A DNA stretch of 64,000 nt from Mucilaginibacter phyllosphaerae (GTDB taxonomy: Bacteria; Bacteroidota; Bacteroidia; Sphingobacteriales; Sphingobacteriaceae), in the NCBI RefSeq assembly GCF_004378255.1, contig NZ_SNQG01000003.1, forward strand, positions 62,001 through 126,000, given 5' to 3'. The position numbers were made by a program, and so were the translations under genes. Of the stretch, positions 52,760-61,496 are shown in pieces. Numbering within the stretch: position 1 is the first letter of the stretch; every line of letters begins with the position of its first letter. The notes under the pieces are model-generated. The model was not told the origin of the DNA. It worked only from the letters and a program-made list of their open reading frames with translations, and searched no databases.

Positions 52760-53502
52760 TGGAACAAACCATAGAACAAAAGCTTAAAGCTTTATACGAC
52801 CTGCAAACCATCCACACCAAAATTGACAAGATACGCCAGGTAAGAGGTGAATTGCCTATGGAAGTTGCAGACTTGGAAGATGATGTTGCCGGCCTTGAAA
52901 CCCGCATCCAAAAGATCAAGAATGAGCTGGATGACCTGGAGGACGAAATTGTAACCCGCAAAAATCTGATCAAAGACGCACAGTCTAACATAAAAAAATA
53001 CGAAGCCCAGCTAAACGAGGTTAAAAATAACCGCGAGTATGATGCCATCTCTAAAGAGATTGAAATACAGGGCTTAGATATACAGGTGAGCGAGAAAAAA
53101 ATTCGCGAGTACGGTTTCGAGATCGCCTCAAAAACCAGCATTTACGAAAAAGCACAGGCCGACCTTGATGCCCGCCGTGCAGATCTTGACGCCAAAAAAG
53201 ATGAGTTAGGCACCATTACCGCCGAAACTGAGAAAGAAGAAACTGAACTAACTGCACAGGCAGAAAAAGCCACAGGTACAATTGATGAGCGTTTATTGAT
53301 CGCTTACAGCCGCTTGCGCAAAAATGCTAAAAACGGTTTGGCAGTAGTTACTATTCAGCGCGATTCTTGCTCGGGTTGCTTTAACCAGATCCCGCCCCAG
53401 CGCCAGTCAGACATCCGTCAGCGTAAAAAAATTATCGTTTGCGAGCATTGCGGGCGTATTTTGGTTGATGAGCTAATGGCTTTGGAAGAAGAGAACGCAT
53501 AA
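52759..53502 (+). CDS. Coiled-coil zinc-ribbon protein (CT398-like)
   Basis: Cytoplasmic protein of 247 residues. Residues about 1-175 form a long antiparallel coiled coil rich in Glu/Lys/Asp, and the C-terminal zinc ribbon has two Cys pairs (CSGCFNQIPP and CEHCGRIL). Such proteins may bind nucleic acid or flagella-like partners; no specific role is known in this phylum. The ATG overlaps the stop of the Nif3 gene by one base (TAATG), a strong sign of coupled translation. The gene pair is found together in many bacteria. Confidence 0.9.
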   Translation: MEQTIEQKLKALYDLQTIHTKIDKIRQVRGELPMEVADLEDDVAGLETRIQKIKNELDDLEDEIVTRKNLIKDAQSNIKKYEAQLNEVKNNREYDAISKEIEIQGLDIQVSEKKIREYGFEIASKTSIYEKAQADLDARRADLDAKKDELGTITAETEKEETELTAQAEKATGTIDERLLIAYSRLRKNAKNGLAVVTIQRDSCSGCFNQIPPQRQSDIRQRKKIIVCEHCGRILVDELMALEEENA

Positions 53503-53535
53503 CGTAACAGAACCACTATTCATAAACTTATATTT

Positions 53536-53563
53536 AAAAGGCTCCTTTGCGGAGCCTTTTGTG
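53536..53563 (+). terminator. Intrinsic terminator
   Basis: AAAAGGCTCC pairs with GGAGCCTTTT (53536-53545 and 53551-53560) around a 5-base loop. It ends the Nif3 and zinc-ribbon operon. Confidence 0.85.
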
Positions 53564-53698
53564 TTGGTATAAAAAGCATAATCGCAATGACGAGAGTTGG
53601 TTTTTCGAGGATGGCTCATTTATAATCCACTAAATTTTCAAATAAAATTCTAATCCCGGCGTTAAGGGTTATCTTTACCACCGAGAAGATACAGAGCT

Positions 53699-53932
53699 AT
53701 GGGATTACCGCTAAGGATTACATTTAACGATAAGGATTACGTTTACCAGATAGTAAACAGCCGTTTGATCAATCAAAAAACTACCGAACTGGAACTGTTG
53801 CTAAACGGAGAAAAATTGCAACTGGTAAAAGAAAACACCATCTGGATACAAAAGGAAGGCGAACACCACACGCTCGACCCGCAATTTGTGCAGGCGCTTG
53901 GCCGGTCGGTTTCGTTACGGCTAAGAATGTGA
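53699..53932 (+). CDS. Hypothetical protein, 77 residues
   Basis: I do not recognise a family. The product is small and soluble, alternating charged and hydrophobic residues that suggest a compact beta-sheet (PLRITFNDKDYVYQIVNSRL, LLLNGEKLQLVKENTIWIQ). It could be a small regulatory or binding protein. It stands alone between two terminators on the plus strand and is convergent with pfkA. Confidence 0.6.
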   Translation: MGLPLRITFNDKDYVYQIVNSRLINQKTTELELLLNGEKLQLVKENTIWIQKEGEHHTLDPQFVQALGRSVSLRLRM

Positions 53933-53958
53933 TATTATTTAATAAACCAATATATAAA

Positions 53959-53996
53959 ATGAAAGCCCTGCAGAAAAATTCTGACAGGGCTTTCAT
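53959..53996. terminator. Bidirectional intrinsic terminator
   Basis: ATGAAAGCCCTG pairs perfectly with CAGGGCTTTCAT (53959-53970 and 53985-53996) around a 14-base loop. It lies between two convergent genes, the small hypothetical gene and pfkA. Confidence 0.75.
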
Positions 53997-54014
53997 TTTA
54001 TATGCATAGTAAAC

Positions 54015-54992
54015 TTATATCGCCAGTATCTCTACTAACTTTAAAAAGTTAGGGTTTATTTCAACATTGTGTTTGCAGGCATGCTCAAACGGCGTGTACG
54101 AGATCTCGTTATGGATAACACCTATCATTTCGTTGCGGTGGCCGTCTTTTAGCGCCTCTACAGCGGCAACGCCCACACGGCTGGCCAGCACCCTATCCAT
54201 GCAAGACGGGCGGCCGCCTCTTTGAATGTGGCCCAAAATAGATACCCGGGTATCATAATGCGGAAAGCGTTCTTTTACATGGCGGCCTATCTCAAATGCG
54301 CCCCCAACATCATCCCCTTCGGCAACAATTACAATTTTTGACAGCTTATCCTTACGGCCATGCTCCAGCCTTTCGCAAAGGGCATCAATATTGGTTTTAC
54401 TCTCTGGTATCACAATGGCTTCTGCGCCGGATGCAATCCCGGTACGCAGGGCGATCAGGCCCGAATCGCGGCCCATCACCTCCACAATAAACACCCGGTC
54501 ATGAGATTCTGCCGTATCGCGTATCTTATCTACCGCATCAATAACGGTATTAATAGCCGTGTCATAACCGATGGTAAAATCGGTGCCCAGCAGGTCGTTA
54601 TCAATGGTGCCCGGTAAGCCAACCACGGGGATGTCAAACTCTTCACCAAAAATATGCGCGCCGGTAAAAGTACCGTCGCCGCCAATGGCAACAAGCGCAT
54701 CAACACCATGCTTTTTTAGCTGATCGTAAGCCAGTTTGCGGCCTTCCGGGGTGCGAAACTGCTCGCTGCGGGCTGTTTTAAGAATGGTACCGCCACGCTG
54801 AATAATGTTGGAAACAGATTTCCTGTCCATGGCAAAAAACTCGCCGTTTATCATTCCCTCGTACCCTCTGCGGATACCGGTTACATTAATACCATAATAA
54901 ATTGCGGAGCGTACTACCGCCCTGATGGCGGCATTCATACCCGGTGCATCACCACCTGAGGTAAAAACTCCAATGTTTTTGATCTGCGTCAT
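54015..54992 (-). CDS. pfkA: ATP-dependent 6-phosphofructokinase
   Basis: Phosphorylates fructose 6-phosphate in glycolysis. At 325 residues it is of typical bacterial length. The ATP-binding segments GGDAPGMNAAIRAVVR and GGDGTFTGAH, the catalytic GTIDND, and the ligand-binding IVEVMGRDSGLIAL, ILGHIQRGGRPSCMDR are all present. This is the classical ATP form: the Gly in GGDGTFTGA is at the position that is Asp in pyrophosphate-type enzymes. It is the last gene in the birA, dsbD-alpha, dsbD-beta, pfkA direction, but a 117-base gap precedes it. Confidence 0.97.
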   Translation of the reverse strand: MTQIKNIGVFTSGGDAPGMNAAIRAVVRSAIYYGINVTGIRRGYEGMINGEFFAMDRKSVSNIIQRGGTILKTARSEQFRTPEGRKLAYDQLKKHGVDALVAIGGDGTFTGAHIFGEEFDIPVVGLPGTIDNDLLGTDFTIGYDTAINTVIDAVDKIRDTAESHDRVFIVEVMGRDSGLIALRTGIASGAEAIVIPESKTNIDALCERLEHGRKDKLSKIVIVAEGDDVGGAFEIGRHVKERFPHYDTRVSILGHIQRGGRPSCMDRVLASRVGVAAVEALKDGHRNEMIGVIHNEISYTPFEHACKHNVEINPNFLKLVEILAI

Positions 54993-55109
54993 TTTATAAA
55001 GGGCGCTGTCGCGTTATGTGTGTAAACAGAAATAAATTATAAAAAGCCAGCAGCAGGCCGCATCGTTTTTATAAATTTCCGCGAATTTACATTAATTTTT
55101 TTTAGCCGC

Positions 55110-56819
55110 CTACTTTTTATAGGCTGCTATGCCACTTTCCAGGTAAGCCTTAAAGGTTTTAACATCGCTGGCGCCTTGGGGCGGTTGTACCAATGTTTCG
55201 CCTTTCTCATTAATAATTACATAGTACGGCTGCGCATTGGTTTCGTATTTAGAGATCTCAAAATCCAGCCATTTGCCGCCCAGCGTAGTGATATTTTTAT
55301 GCGTTGCCTTAGAGGTGTACTGCTCTGCAGCCGGCAGCTCTGTTTTGTCATCAATAACCAGCTGCAGCATCACAAATTCGTTTTGCAGCAGTTTAAGTAC
55401 TTCGGGGTTGGGCATTACGTTCTGCTCCATTTCGCGGCAGTTAACGCAATTCCAACCGGTAAAATCTATTAGGATGGGCTTGTGCAATTGTTTGGCAACT
55501 TCAATAGCCTGGTCGTAATCGTACCAATCGTCAAGCCCTTCTACCTTTGGCAGGCGTTTAAAAAGCTCTTCGTATTTTTTTGTTTTGATGGTTGTTGTAT
55601 TTGCCGGGGCTGCTGCCAAACCGCCGCCTGCCGATATTTTAAAGTCCTGCGTACTTAAGGGTGGCAGTAATGCGCTGATTGCTTTTAATGGCGCCCCCCA
55701 AAGGCCGGGCACCATGTATATGGTAAAGGCAAACATGCCCATAGCTATAAATGTACGGGTTACTGTTAAATGAGTAACATCGCTATCGTGCGAGAACTTG
55801 ATTTTGCCAATAAGGTATAAACTCATCAATATGCCAATGGCTATCCACAGGGATAAAACCACTTCGCGGTCGATCAGGTTCCAGTGGTAAGCCAGGTCGA
55901 CATTCGATAAAAACTTCAGAGCGAATGCGATCTCGATAAAACCAAGGATCACCTTAACGCTGTTTAACCAGCCGCCAGATTTTGGCAGGCTTTTTAGCGC
56001 CGACGGGAACATGGCAAATATGGTGAACGGCAAAGCGATAGCTAACGAGAAGCCAAACATCACTATAGCCGGGCCAAGCCTGTCGCCTTTGGTAAAGGCG
56101 CTTGATAGTACGCCGCCAATTGCAGGGCCGGTGCATGAAAACGATACTACTACCAGCGTGGCGGCCATAAAAAAGATACCGGCTAAACCGCCCTTGTCAG
56201 AATTTGCATCCAGCTTGTTGGCTAATGAGCTTGGCAGCGTTATTTCAAACGCCCCCAGGAATGATGCCCCGAATACGATCAGCATCAAAAAGAAAAAGAA
56301 GTTGAAGATGCCGTTGGTTGCCAGCCCGTTTAAAGCTGCCGGGCCAAAAATAATGGTAATAAGCAAGCCAAAAACCACATAAATAAATATGATGGATAAG
56401 CCATACAGGCCAGATTGCCAGATGGCATTGGCCCTTGTACCTCCACGTTTGGTAAAAAAGCTAACCGTTAAGGGCAGCATAGGGTAAACGCAGGGCAACA
56501 AAAACGCTGCAAACCCGCCTACAAAGCCAATGATAAATAACTGCCAAAGGCTTGTGTTTGCATCATCTTTACCGGCAGCGGTTGCCACTGATGCTACCGT
56601 AGCGGCCTTCTTTGCAGTATCTGTAACAGGTGCTTTCTTTTTAGCGGCCGCAATACTGTCTGCCGCAGTTGGTATATCCGTAAACTGTACATCGTTGGTA
56701 GAAACGGTATCGGCTGTTTGGGCTTTAACCTGTTGCGGCGCTATGGCCACAACAGTAAAAAGGGCAATCAATAGTATTAACGCGTGCTTAAAAGGGCGGC
56801 GCAGGGGGGCTGGTATCAT
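55110..56819 (-). CDS. DsbD-like thiol:disulfide interchange protein, membrane and thioredoxin domains
   Basis: Inner-membrane protein of 569 residues that moves reducing electrons from the cytoplasm to periplasmic proteins. The signal segment is followed by a low-complexity region (about 35-85), about eight membrane helices (95-395), with the paired Cys LPCVYPMLPL and SCTGPAIGG of the DsbD beta domain, and a periplasmic thioredoxin-like domain with CVNC (WNCVNCREME, about 455-465). The DsbD N-terminal alpha domain is missing from this protein but encoded by the gene 22 bases upstream. The split DsbD is thus likely reconstituted from two polypeptides. Confidence 0.93.
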   Translation of the reverse strand: MIPAPLRRPFKHALILLIALFTVVAIAPQQVKAQTADTVSTNDVQFTDIPTAADSIAAAKKKAPVTDTAKKAATVASVATAAGKDDANTSLWQLFIIGFVGGFAAFLLPCVYPMLPLTVSFFTKRGGTRANAIWQSGLYGLSIIFIYVVFGLLITIIFGPAALNGLATNGIFNFFFFLMLIVFGASFLGAFEITLPSSLANKLDANSDKGGLAGIFFMAATLVVVSFSCTGPAIGGVLSSAFTKGDRLGPAIVMFGFSLAIALPFTIFAMFPSALKSLPKSGGWLNSVKVILGFIEIAFALKFLSNVDLAYHWNLIDREVVLSLWIAIGILMSLYLIGKIKFSHDSDVTHLTVTRTFIAMGMFAFTIYMVPGLWGAPLKAISALLPPLSTQDFKISAGGGLAAAPANTTTIKTKKYEELFKRLPKVEGLDDWYDYDQAIEVAKQLHKPILIDFTGWNCVNCREMEQNVMPNPEVLKLLQNEFVMLQLVIDDKTELPAAEQYTSKATHKNITTLGGKWLDFEISKYETNAQPYYVIINEKGETLVQPPQGASDVKTFKAYLESGIAAYKK

Positions 56820-56841
56820 TTGTGCTGACTTAAAAAAGGGA

Positions 56842-57294
56842 TTATTTACCTAAGGGGACAGAGAACTTAACCTCGTCTGGCGGAAGGCACTTTTGATCGT
56901 TACAGGTCATAAATTCCAGTTTGCCTTTTACAGCCGATGCCTTAGCCGATTTTAATTTGATCTTTTGCTGAAACACAACCGAGTTTTCAAAGTAGCCCAC
57001 ATTCATACCGAATGTTTTTTCGTATTTGGTTATCGGCTTGGGCTCAATAGTTGGGCCGGCCAGCGTGTATTCTTTTGACGGTGCAAAGGTAAAGCTGGTT
57101 TTTACCGGCCCGCCCTCTTTAACCGATTGCGAATAAATGTGCCAGCCCTGGTCAATCGTAGCCTTTAAAAACACAATGGCCTCGGTGTTGCTGACCTTTT
57201 TGGCCGCGTATGACCACCTTACCGGTTGTTCAATCTGCGCGAATGCTGCCGTGCTTAACACTAATACAGCTAATAAAACTACTATTCGTTTCAT
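56842..57294 (-). CDS. DsbD N-terminal (alpha) domain protein, stand-alone
   Basis: Exported protein of 150 residues. The signal peptide ends near AFAQ. The rest is a single DsbD alpha/DsbC-like beta domain: the reactive Cys pair is in MTCNDQKCLPP, with the typical preceding WHIYSQS and VGYFENSVVF segments. In most DsbD proteins this domain is fused to the membrane part; here it is separate. It begins 3 bases after the birA stop and is followed by the DsbD beta-gamma gene, so it would take electrons from that protein and pass them to periplasmic substrates. Confidence 0.9.
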   Translation of the reverse strand: MKRIVVLLAVLVLSTAAFAQIEQPVRWSYAAKKVSNTEAIVFLKATIDQGWHIYSQSVKEGGPVKTSFTFAPSKEYTLAGPTIEPKPITKYEKTFGMNVGYFENSVVFQQKIKLKSAKASAVKGKLEFMTCNDQKCLPPDEVKFSVPLGK

Positions 57295-57297
57295 ATT

Positions 57298-58068
57298 TTA
57301 TTTATTTAAAAACTCTATTTCTTTTAAGTTATACAGATGCTCGCCATCGTTTTGTTCAACAACCAGCAAACCGTTTTCTTTAACGTTTATGATCCGGCCC
57401 TCAAACTTCTCCCCGTTCGACAGGAATTTATGCCATTCGTTTAACCGATATAGTCGGCTAAGGTACATATTCCTTACAAAAGCGCCCCGCCCGGCTTTAA
57501 GGTGCAGATAATAGGCTTCTGTATGGTTGCAAATTTCTGCTAATATATTTTTTAATTCATAATCCCTTTGTAATATCTTTTTAACCGATGTAGCATTTAT
57601 GGCGCTCTCATCAAAGTTTACCTGGTTAATATTGATGCCGATACCTATTACCGAATGCCTTATCTGGCTGCCCTGTAAAACATTCTCTATCAGCATGCCG
57701 CCAAGTTTATTATTGCCGTAATAAATATCATTGGGCCATTTTATCTTCAGGCTGTCACGCAGCAGGGGGTATAAAGCGTCATATACACCCATACTAACGG
57801 CGCGTGTAAGGTCAAACTGCTGCTGTGCCGATAAAAAGGTGGGGTTTAATAAAATGCTGAAAGTTAAATTTTTGCCGGGCTCGGCATACCAGGTGTTTTG
57901 GCGCTGGCCGCGGCCGGCAAACTGGTGTTCTGCCATAATGACCGTTCCTTCAGGTACTGGCTTGGAATTTGACAGGATATTTTTAAGGAATGTGTTTGTT
58001 GAGTCAACTTCTTTTAGTGTCACTAAATTTTGTCCCACAAATAATCCTGAAAATATGTTATTTTGCAA
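57298..58068 (-). CDS. birA: Biotin--[acetyl-CoA-carboxylase] ligase
   Basis: Attaches biotin to the carrier protein of acetyl-CoA carboxylase. The 256-residue form has no N-terminal DNA-binding domain, so it is only an enzyme and not a repressor. Typical segments are the biotin-binding EVDSTNTFLKN, HQFAGRGQRQNTWYAEPGKNLTFSI (GRGRxxR-like loop), and KWPNDIYYGNNKLGGMLIE. The predicted start is TTG (58066-58068); no ATG gives the conserved N-terminus. It heads the operon with the two dsbD-type genes. Confidence 0.95.
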   Translation of the reverse strand: MQNNIFSGLFVGQNLVTLKEVDSTNTFLKNILSNSKPVPEGTVIMAEHQFAGRGQRQNTWYAEPGKNLTFSILLNPTFLSAQQQFDLTRAVSMGVYDALYPLLRDSLKIKWPNDIYYGNNKLGGMLIENVLQGSQIRHSVIGIGININQVNFDESAINATSVKKILQRDYELKNILAEICNHTEAYYLHLKAGRGAFVRNMYLSRLYRLNEWHKFLSNGEKFEGRIINVKENGLLVVEQNDGEHLYNLKEIEFLNK

Positions 58069-58115
58069 CGTATAATATTTTTAAACCCGAAATCGTTCAA
58101 AACTAAATCTTTTTA

Positions 58116-58490
58116 ATGGTAAAAAGTAAAGTGATAAATGAATCCGCCTACATTTCTGAACTGGCCATACACGGCATGCAGGAAAAAAAGGGGAATGATC
58201 TGGTAAGGCTTGATCTTCGTAATATAAACAGTTCGGTAGCAGATTACTTTGTAATTTGCCACGCCGATTCGGCCACACAGGTAAAAGCAATTGCAAATAG
58301 TGTTGAGGAAGAGATTTATAAAGCCATGCAGGCAGAACCCTGGAGAAAAGAGGGCCTGGAGTATGGCGAATGGATACTGCTGGATTATGTAGATGTAGTA
58401 ATACACATCTTCAGGACTGATAAACGCGAGTTTTATGGTGTTGAAGACCTATGGGGTGATGCTGAAATTAAAAGCTACAAAAGCGCTTAA
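58116..58490 (+). CDS. rsfS: Ribosomal silencing factor RsfS
   Basis: Binds ribosomal protein uL14 and blocks joining of subunits during nutrient limitation. At 124 residues it is of normal length. The pattern DLVRLDLRNINSSVADYFVICHADSATQVKAIA and the end WILLDYVDVVIHIFRTDKREFYGVEDLWGDAE is the family hallmark. Divergent from birA and followed by ftsH after 59 bases; this rsfS-ftsH order is typical of Bacteroidota. Confidence 0.96.
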   Translation: MVKSKVINESAYISELAIHGMQEKKGNDLVRLDLRNINSSVADYFVICHADSATQVKAIANSVEEEIYKAMQAEPWRKEGLEYGEWILLDYVDVVIHIFRTDKREFYGVEDLWGDAEIKSYKSA

Positions 58491-58549
58491 ACAAAGCTCA
58501 GGTTAAAAATACCCTTTTAAATTAATAATGATTGATGAGCTTGTAGAAC

Positions 58550-60646
58550 ATGGAAATTAAAGATAAAAAGTCCGAATCCAATAAACCTTTACGCAAGGTT
58601 CCGAATAAAAAAATCACGCCTAAACCGCCAAAGTTTAACCTGATGTGGCTTTATGCTATCGCGATTATAGGCATACTGGTTGTGCCAACCTTAATGAGCG
58701 GCAGCATTGGCAAACAGATAGATTTTCAGCGTTTTAGCAATCAGATGCTGCGCACCGGCGATGTTGACCACATTGTGGCCTACAAAAACGGCGACCTGGT
58801 AACGGCCGAGGTTTACATTAAAAAGGATAGCCTTACCAAAGCACAGTACCAGGATGCCAACAAAGGGCAGCGCGGGCTGGGCATTGCCGCCAACGAGCCG
58901 CAGTACAATTTTACAGATGCATCTTACGAAAGCTTAAAGCAATCTATCGCTGCGGTACAAAAAGATGTGGCTGATGCACAAAAAACACCTATAGAGTATC
59001 AGCAGGGTAAAGAGAACCTGCTGAGTAACTGGCTGGTACAAATGGTAATTATGGCGGCCCTGCTTGTTGTGGTGTGGCTGTTTATTATGCGCCGGATGGG
59101 CGGTGGTGCAGGCGGCGGCGCAGGCGGCCAGATCTTTAACATCGGTAAATCAAAGGCTACCCTGTTTGATAAGGAGGCACAGGTATCGGTAACGTTTAAC
59201 GATGTTGCAGGCCTGGAAGAAGCCAAACAGGAGGTGATGGAAATTGTAGATTTTCTTAAAAACCCTAAAAAATACACCAACCTGGGTGGTAAGATCCCTA
59301 AAGGGGCATTATTAGTAGGCTCGCCGGGTACCGGTAAAACCTTGCTGGCCAAAGCGGTTGCCGGCGAAGCGCAGGTACCTTTCTTCTCCCTTTCAGGATC
59401 TGATTTTGTGGAGATGTTTGTTGGGGTGGGTGCATCACGTGTGCGTGATCTGTTCCGCCAGGCAAAAGATAAGGCGCCATGTATCATTTTTATTGATGAG
59501 ATTGATGCCATTGGCCGCGCCCGTGGTAAAAACAATATGATTGGCGGTAACGATGAGCGCGAGAACACGCTTAACCAGTTGCTGGTAGAGATGGATGGTT
59601 TCGGTACCGACTCGGGTATCATTATCCTGGCAGCAACCAACCGCCCGGATGTACTGGATAGCGCCCTGATGCGACCGGGACGTTTTGACAGGCAGGTATC
59701 TATCGACAAGCCCGATTTGATTGGGCGCGAGCAGATCTTTAAAGTGCACTTAAAGCCTTTAAAACTGGCAGAAGGTGTGGATCCGAAAAAACTATCGGCA
59801 CAAACACCGGGTTTTGCAGGTGCAGAGATTGCCAACGTTTGTAACGAAGCAGCCCTGATTGCTGCCCGCCAGAACAAAGAGGCGGTTGATATGAAAGATT
59901 TTCAGGATGCTATTGACCGGGTGATCGGCGGGCTGGAAAAGAAAAACACCCTGATTTCGCCGGAAGAGAAACGCGTGGTGGCCTACCACGAAGCAGGCCA
60001 TGCCATTGCCGGCTGGTTTTTAGAGCATACCGATCCATTGGTTAAGGTATCTATCGTTCCGCGTGGTGTTGCCGCATTAGGATATGCACAATACCTGCCA
60101 AACGAACGGTTTTTGGTAGCCAAAGAAGAACTGATAGACGACATGACGCTTTCTATGGGCGGCCGGGTTGCCGAGGATATTATTTTTGGTAAAATTACTA
60201 CCGGCGCCTTAAGCGACCTGGAGCGGATTACACGCCTGGCTTACGGTATGGTTAAGATCTACGGAATGAATGATAAAGTGGGTAACCTTTCTTTTTACGA
60301 CCCGCAGGGCGACAACCAGTTTGTAAAACCATACTCTGATGCTACGGCAGAGCTGATTGATGCCGAAGTGCGTAACCTGATCGAATCTGTTTACGCCCGC
60401 ACTAAAGACCTGCTGAACAAACATCGCGAAGGGCTGGAAAATGTAGCCGCAAAATTGTTAGAGAAAGAGGTGCTTTTTCAATCGGACCTGGAAGAGATCT
60501 TGGGCAAGCGCCCGTTTGAGCACCGCACCGCATACGATAAGTTTGTTAATGGCGAACCGTCGCTTGTGCCGGATAATAACGCGATACCCGATTCGCTTAT
60601 CGACCCAACCATCTCTAACATAGAGAAAACAGGCGATAACATCTAA
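58550..60646 (+). CDS. ftsH: ATP-dependent zinc metalloprotease FtsH
   Basis: Membrane-bound AAA+ protease that removes damaged or regulatory membrane proteins. The 698-residue protein has two membrane helices (about 26-47 and 160-182), the AAA domain with Walker A GSPGTGKT (about 257-264) and Walker [16 protein letters not shown], the second region of homology ([10 protein letters not shown]), and the zinc motif HEAGH (about 480-484) with the third ligand in the C-terminal helical domain. A glycine-rich spacer (GGGAGGGAGG) lies between the second helix and the ATPase. The C-terminal about 40 residues are disordered. Confidence 0.97.
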   Translation: MEIKDKKSESNKPLRKVPNKKITPKPPKFNLMWLYAIAIIGILVVPTLMSGSIGKQIDFQRFSNQMLRTGDVDHIVAYKNGDLVTAEVYIKKDSLTKAQYQDANKGQRGLGIAANEPQYNFTDASYESLKQSIAAVQKDVADAQKTPIEYQQGKENLLSNWLVQMVIMAALLVVVWLFIMRRMGGGAGGGAGGQIFNIGKSKATLFDKEAQVSVTFNDVAGLEEAKQEVMEIVDFLKNPKKYTNLGGKIPKGALLVGSPGTGKTLLAKAVAGEAQVPFFSLSGSDFVEMFVGVGASRVRDLFRQAKDKAPCIIFIDEIDAIGRARGKNNMIGGNDERENTLNQLLVEMDGFGTDSGIIILAATNRPDVLDSALMRPGRFDRQVSIDKPDLIGREQIFKVHLKPLKLAEGVDPKKLSAQTPGFAGAEIANVCNEAALIAARQNKEAVDMKDFQDAIDRVIGGLEKKNTLISPEEKRVVAYHEAGHAIAGWFLEHTDPLVKVSIVPRGVAALGYAQYLPNERFLVAKEELIDDMTLSMGGRVAEDIIFGKITTGALSDLERITRLAYGMVKIYGMNDKVGNLSFYDPQGDNQFVKPYSDATAELIDAEVRNLIESVYARTKDLLNKHREGLENVAAKLLEKEVLFQSDLEEILGKRPFEHRTAYDKFVNGEPSLVPDNNAIPDSLIDPTISNIEKTGDNI

Positions 60647-60670
60647 AACATCGTATTTAATGGATAACTA

Positions 60671-60710
60671 AAAAAGTCGCAAGTCTGGTAATAAGATTTG
60701 CGACTTTTTA
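60671..60710 (+). terminator. Intrinsic terminator of ftsH
   Basis: AAAAAGTCGCAA pairs with TTTGCGACTTTTT with a 10- to 15-base loop (60671-60708). It follows ftsH by 25 bases. Confidence 0.8.
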
Positions 60711-60730
60711 GTTTATACTTGTTAATTTTG
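60698..60730 (+). promoter_or_regulatory. Promoter of the LUD-domain gene
   Basis: TTG at 60698-60700 and TAATTTTG at 60723-60730 (exact -7 consensus), spaced by 22 bases. The box ends seven bases before the ATG, so the leader would be only a few nucleotides. The -33 part overlaps the ftsH terminator. Confidence 0.55.
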
Positions 60731-60737
60731 GCCCGGC

Positions 60738-61376
60738 ATGAGGGATATCACTACATCTAAAGAAAAGCTTTTGAAAAAGGTGCGTAAAGCGCTGCTGGAA
60801 AAACGCGACAACCCGTATCCCAATCTGGAAGACCTGCCCATGTACCCGCCGGGCGAAGAAATACCGGAGGTTACCTTTGCCGAAGAGTTTACAGCGGTAA
60901 GCGGCCAGTTTGTTTTTTGCGAAGACGAAGTGCAGTTTATAGAGAACCTGCTGGAACTTGCCGAAGAGCGTAAATGGCATAAAATTTACTGCTGGGAGCC
61001 GCCATTGCAAGAGATACTAAGAACCTACGAATATCCTTTTTTTGAAACCGATAAAGATTTTGAACAGGCCGAAGTAGGTTTTACCCTTTGCGAGGCACTG
61101 ATAGCCCGCAACGGCACTATACTGTTATCAAACGCCAACGCCGCCGGCCGCCGGCTAAGTATTTACCCGCCGGTACACATTGTGCTGGCCTACACCTCGC
61201 AGTTGGTGCCCGATCTGAAAGACGGTTTTAAACTGCTGAAAGAAAAATACGGCAGCCACCTGCCATCAATGATAACCCATGTTACCGGCCCAAGCCGTAC
61301 TGCCGATATTGAGAAAACACTGGTTTTAGGCGCCCATGGGCCTAAAGAGCTATTTGTGTTTTTGCTGGATGGGTAA
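60738..61376 (+). CDS. LUD domain protein (LutC/YkgG-like)
   Basis: Cytoplasmic protein of 212 residues with the LUD (lactate utilization) fold. Segments AEVGFTLCEALIARNGTILLSN and GPSRTADIEKTLVLGAHGPKELFVFLLDG are the family hallmarks near the C-terminus. LutC usually works with the Fe-S proteins LutA and LutB in lactate oxidation, but neither is encoded in this window, so the role of the stand-alone form is open. The gene is convergent with the metallophosphoesterase gene and followed by palindromic 39-base repeats. Confidence 0.9.
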   Translation: MRDITTSKEKLLKKVRKALLEKRDNPYPNLEDLPMYPPGEEIPEVTFAEEFTAVSGQFVFCEDEVQFIENLLELAEERKWHKIYCWEPPLQEILRTYEYPFFETDKDFEQAEVGFTLCEALIARNGTILLSNANAAGRRLSIYPPVHIVLAYTSQLVPDLKDGFKLLKEKYGSHLPSMITHVTGPSRTADIEKTLVLGAHGPKELFVFLLDG

Positions 61377-61389
61377 ACCACATATTTAT

Positions 61390-61496
61390 ACGCAAAGTAT
61401 CGCATCGCTACGTTTGCTTGCATAACAGACGCGAAGTATCGCGTCTCTACGTTTGCTTGCATAACAGATGCGAAGTATCGCGTCTCTACGTTTGCA
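61390..61496. repeat. Three tandem 39-bp palindromic repeats
   Basis: Units begin at 61390, 61429 and 61468 with an exact 39-base period. Each contains a palindrome around AGTA (in the middle unit GACGCGA-AGTA-TCGCGTC), followed by TCTACGTTTGCTTGCATAACAG. The third unit overlaps the stop codon (TAG, 61486-61488) and last codons of the convergent metallophosphoesterase gene. Confidence 0.8.

Noticed and set aside
58999..59877. Long open frame (292 codons) opposite ftsH
   Set aside because: The opposite frame has no family features and ftsH is unambiguous; an artefact of codon bias.
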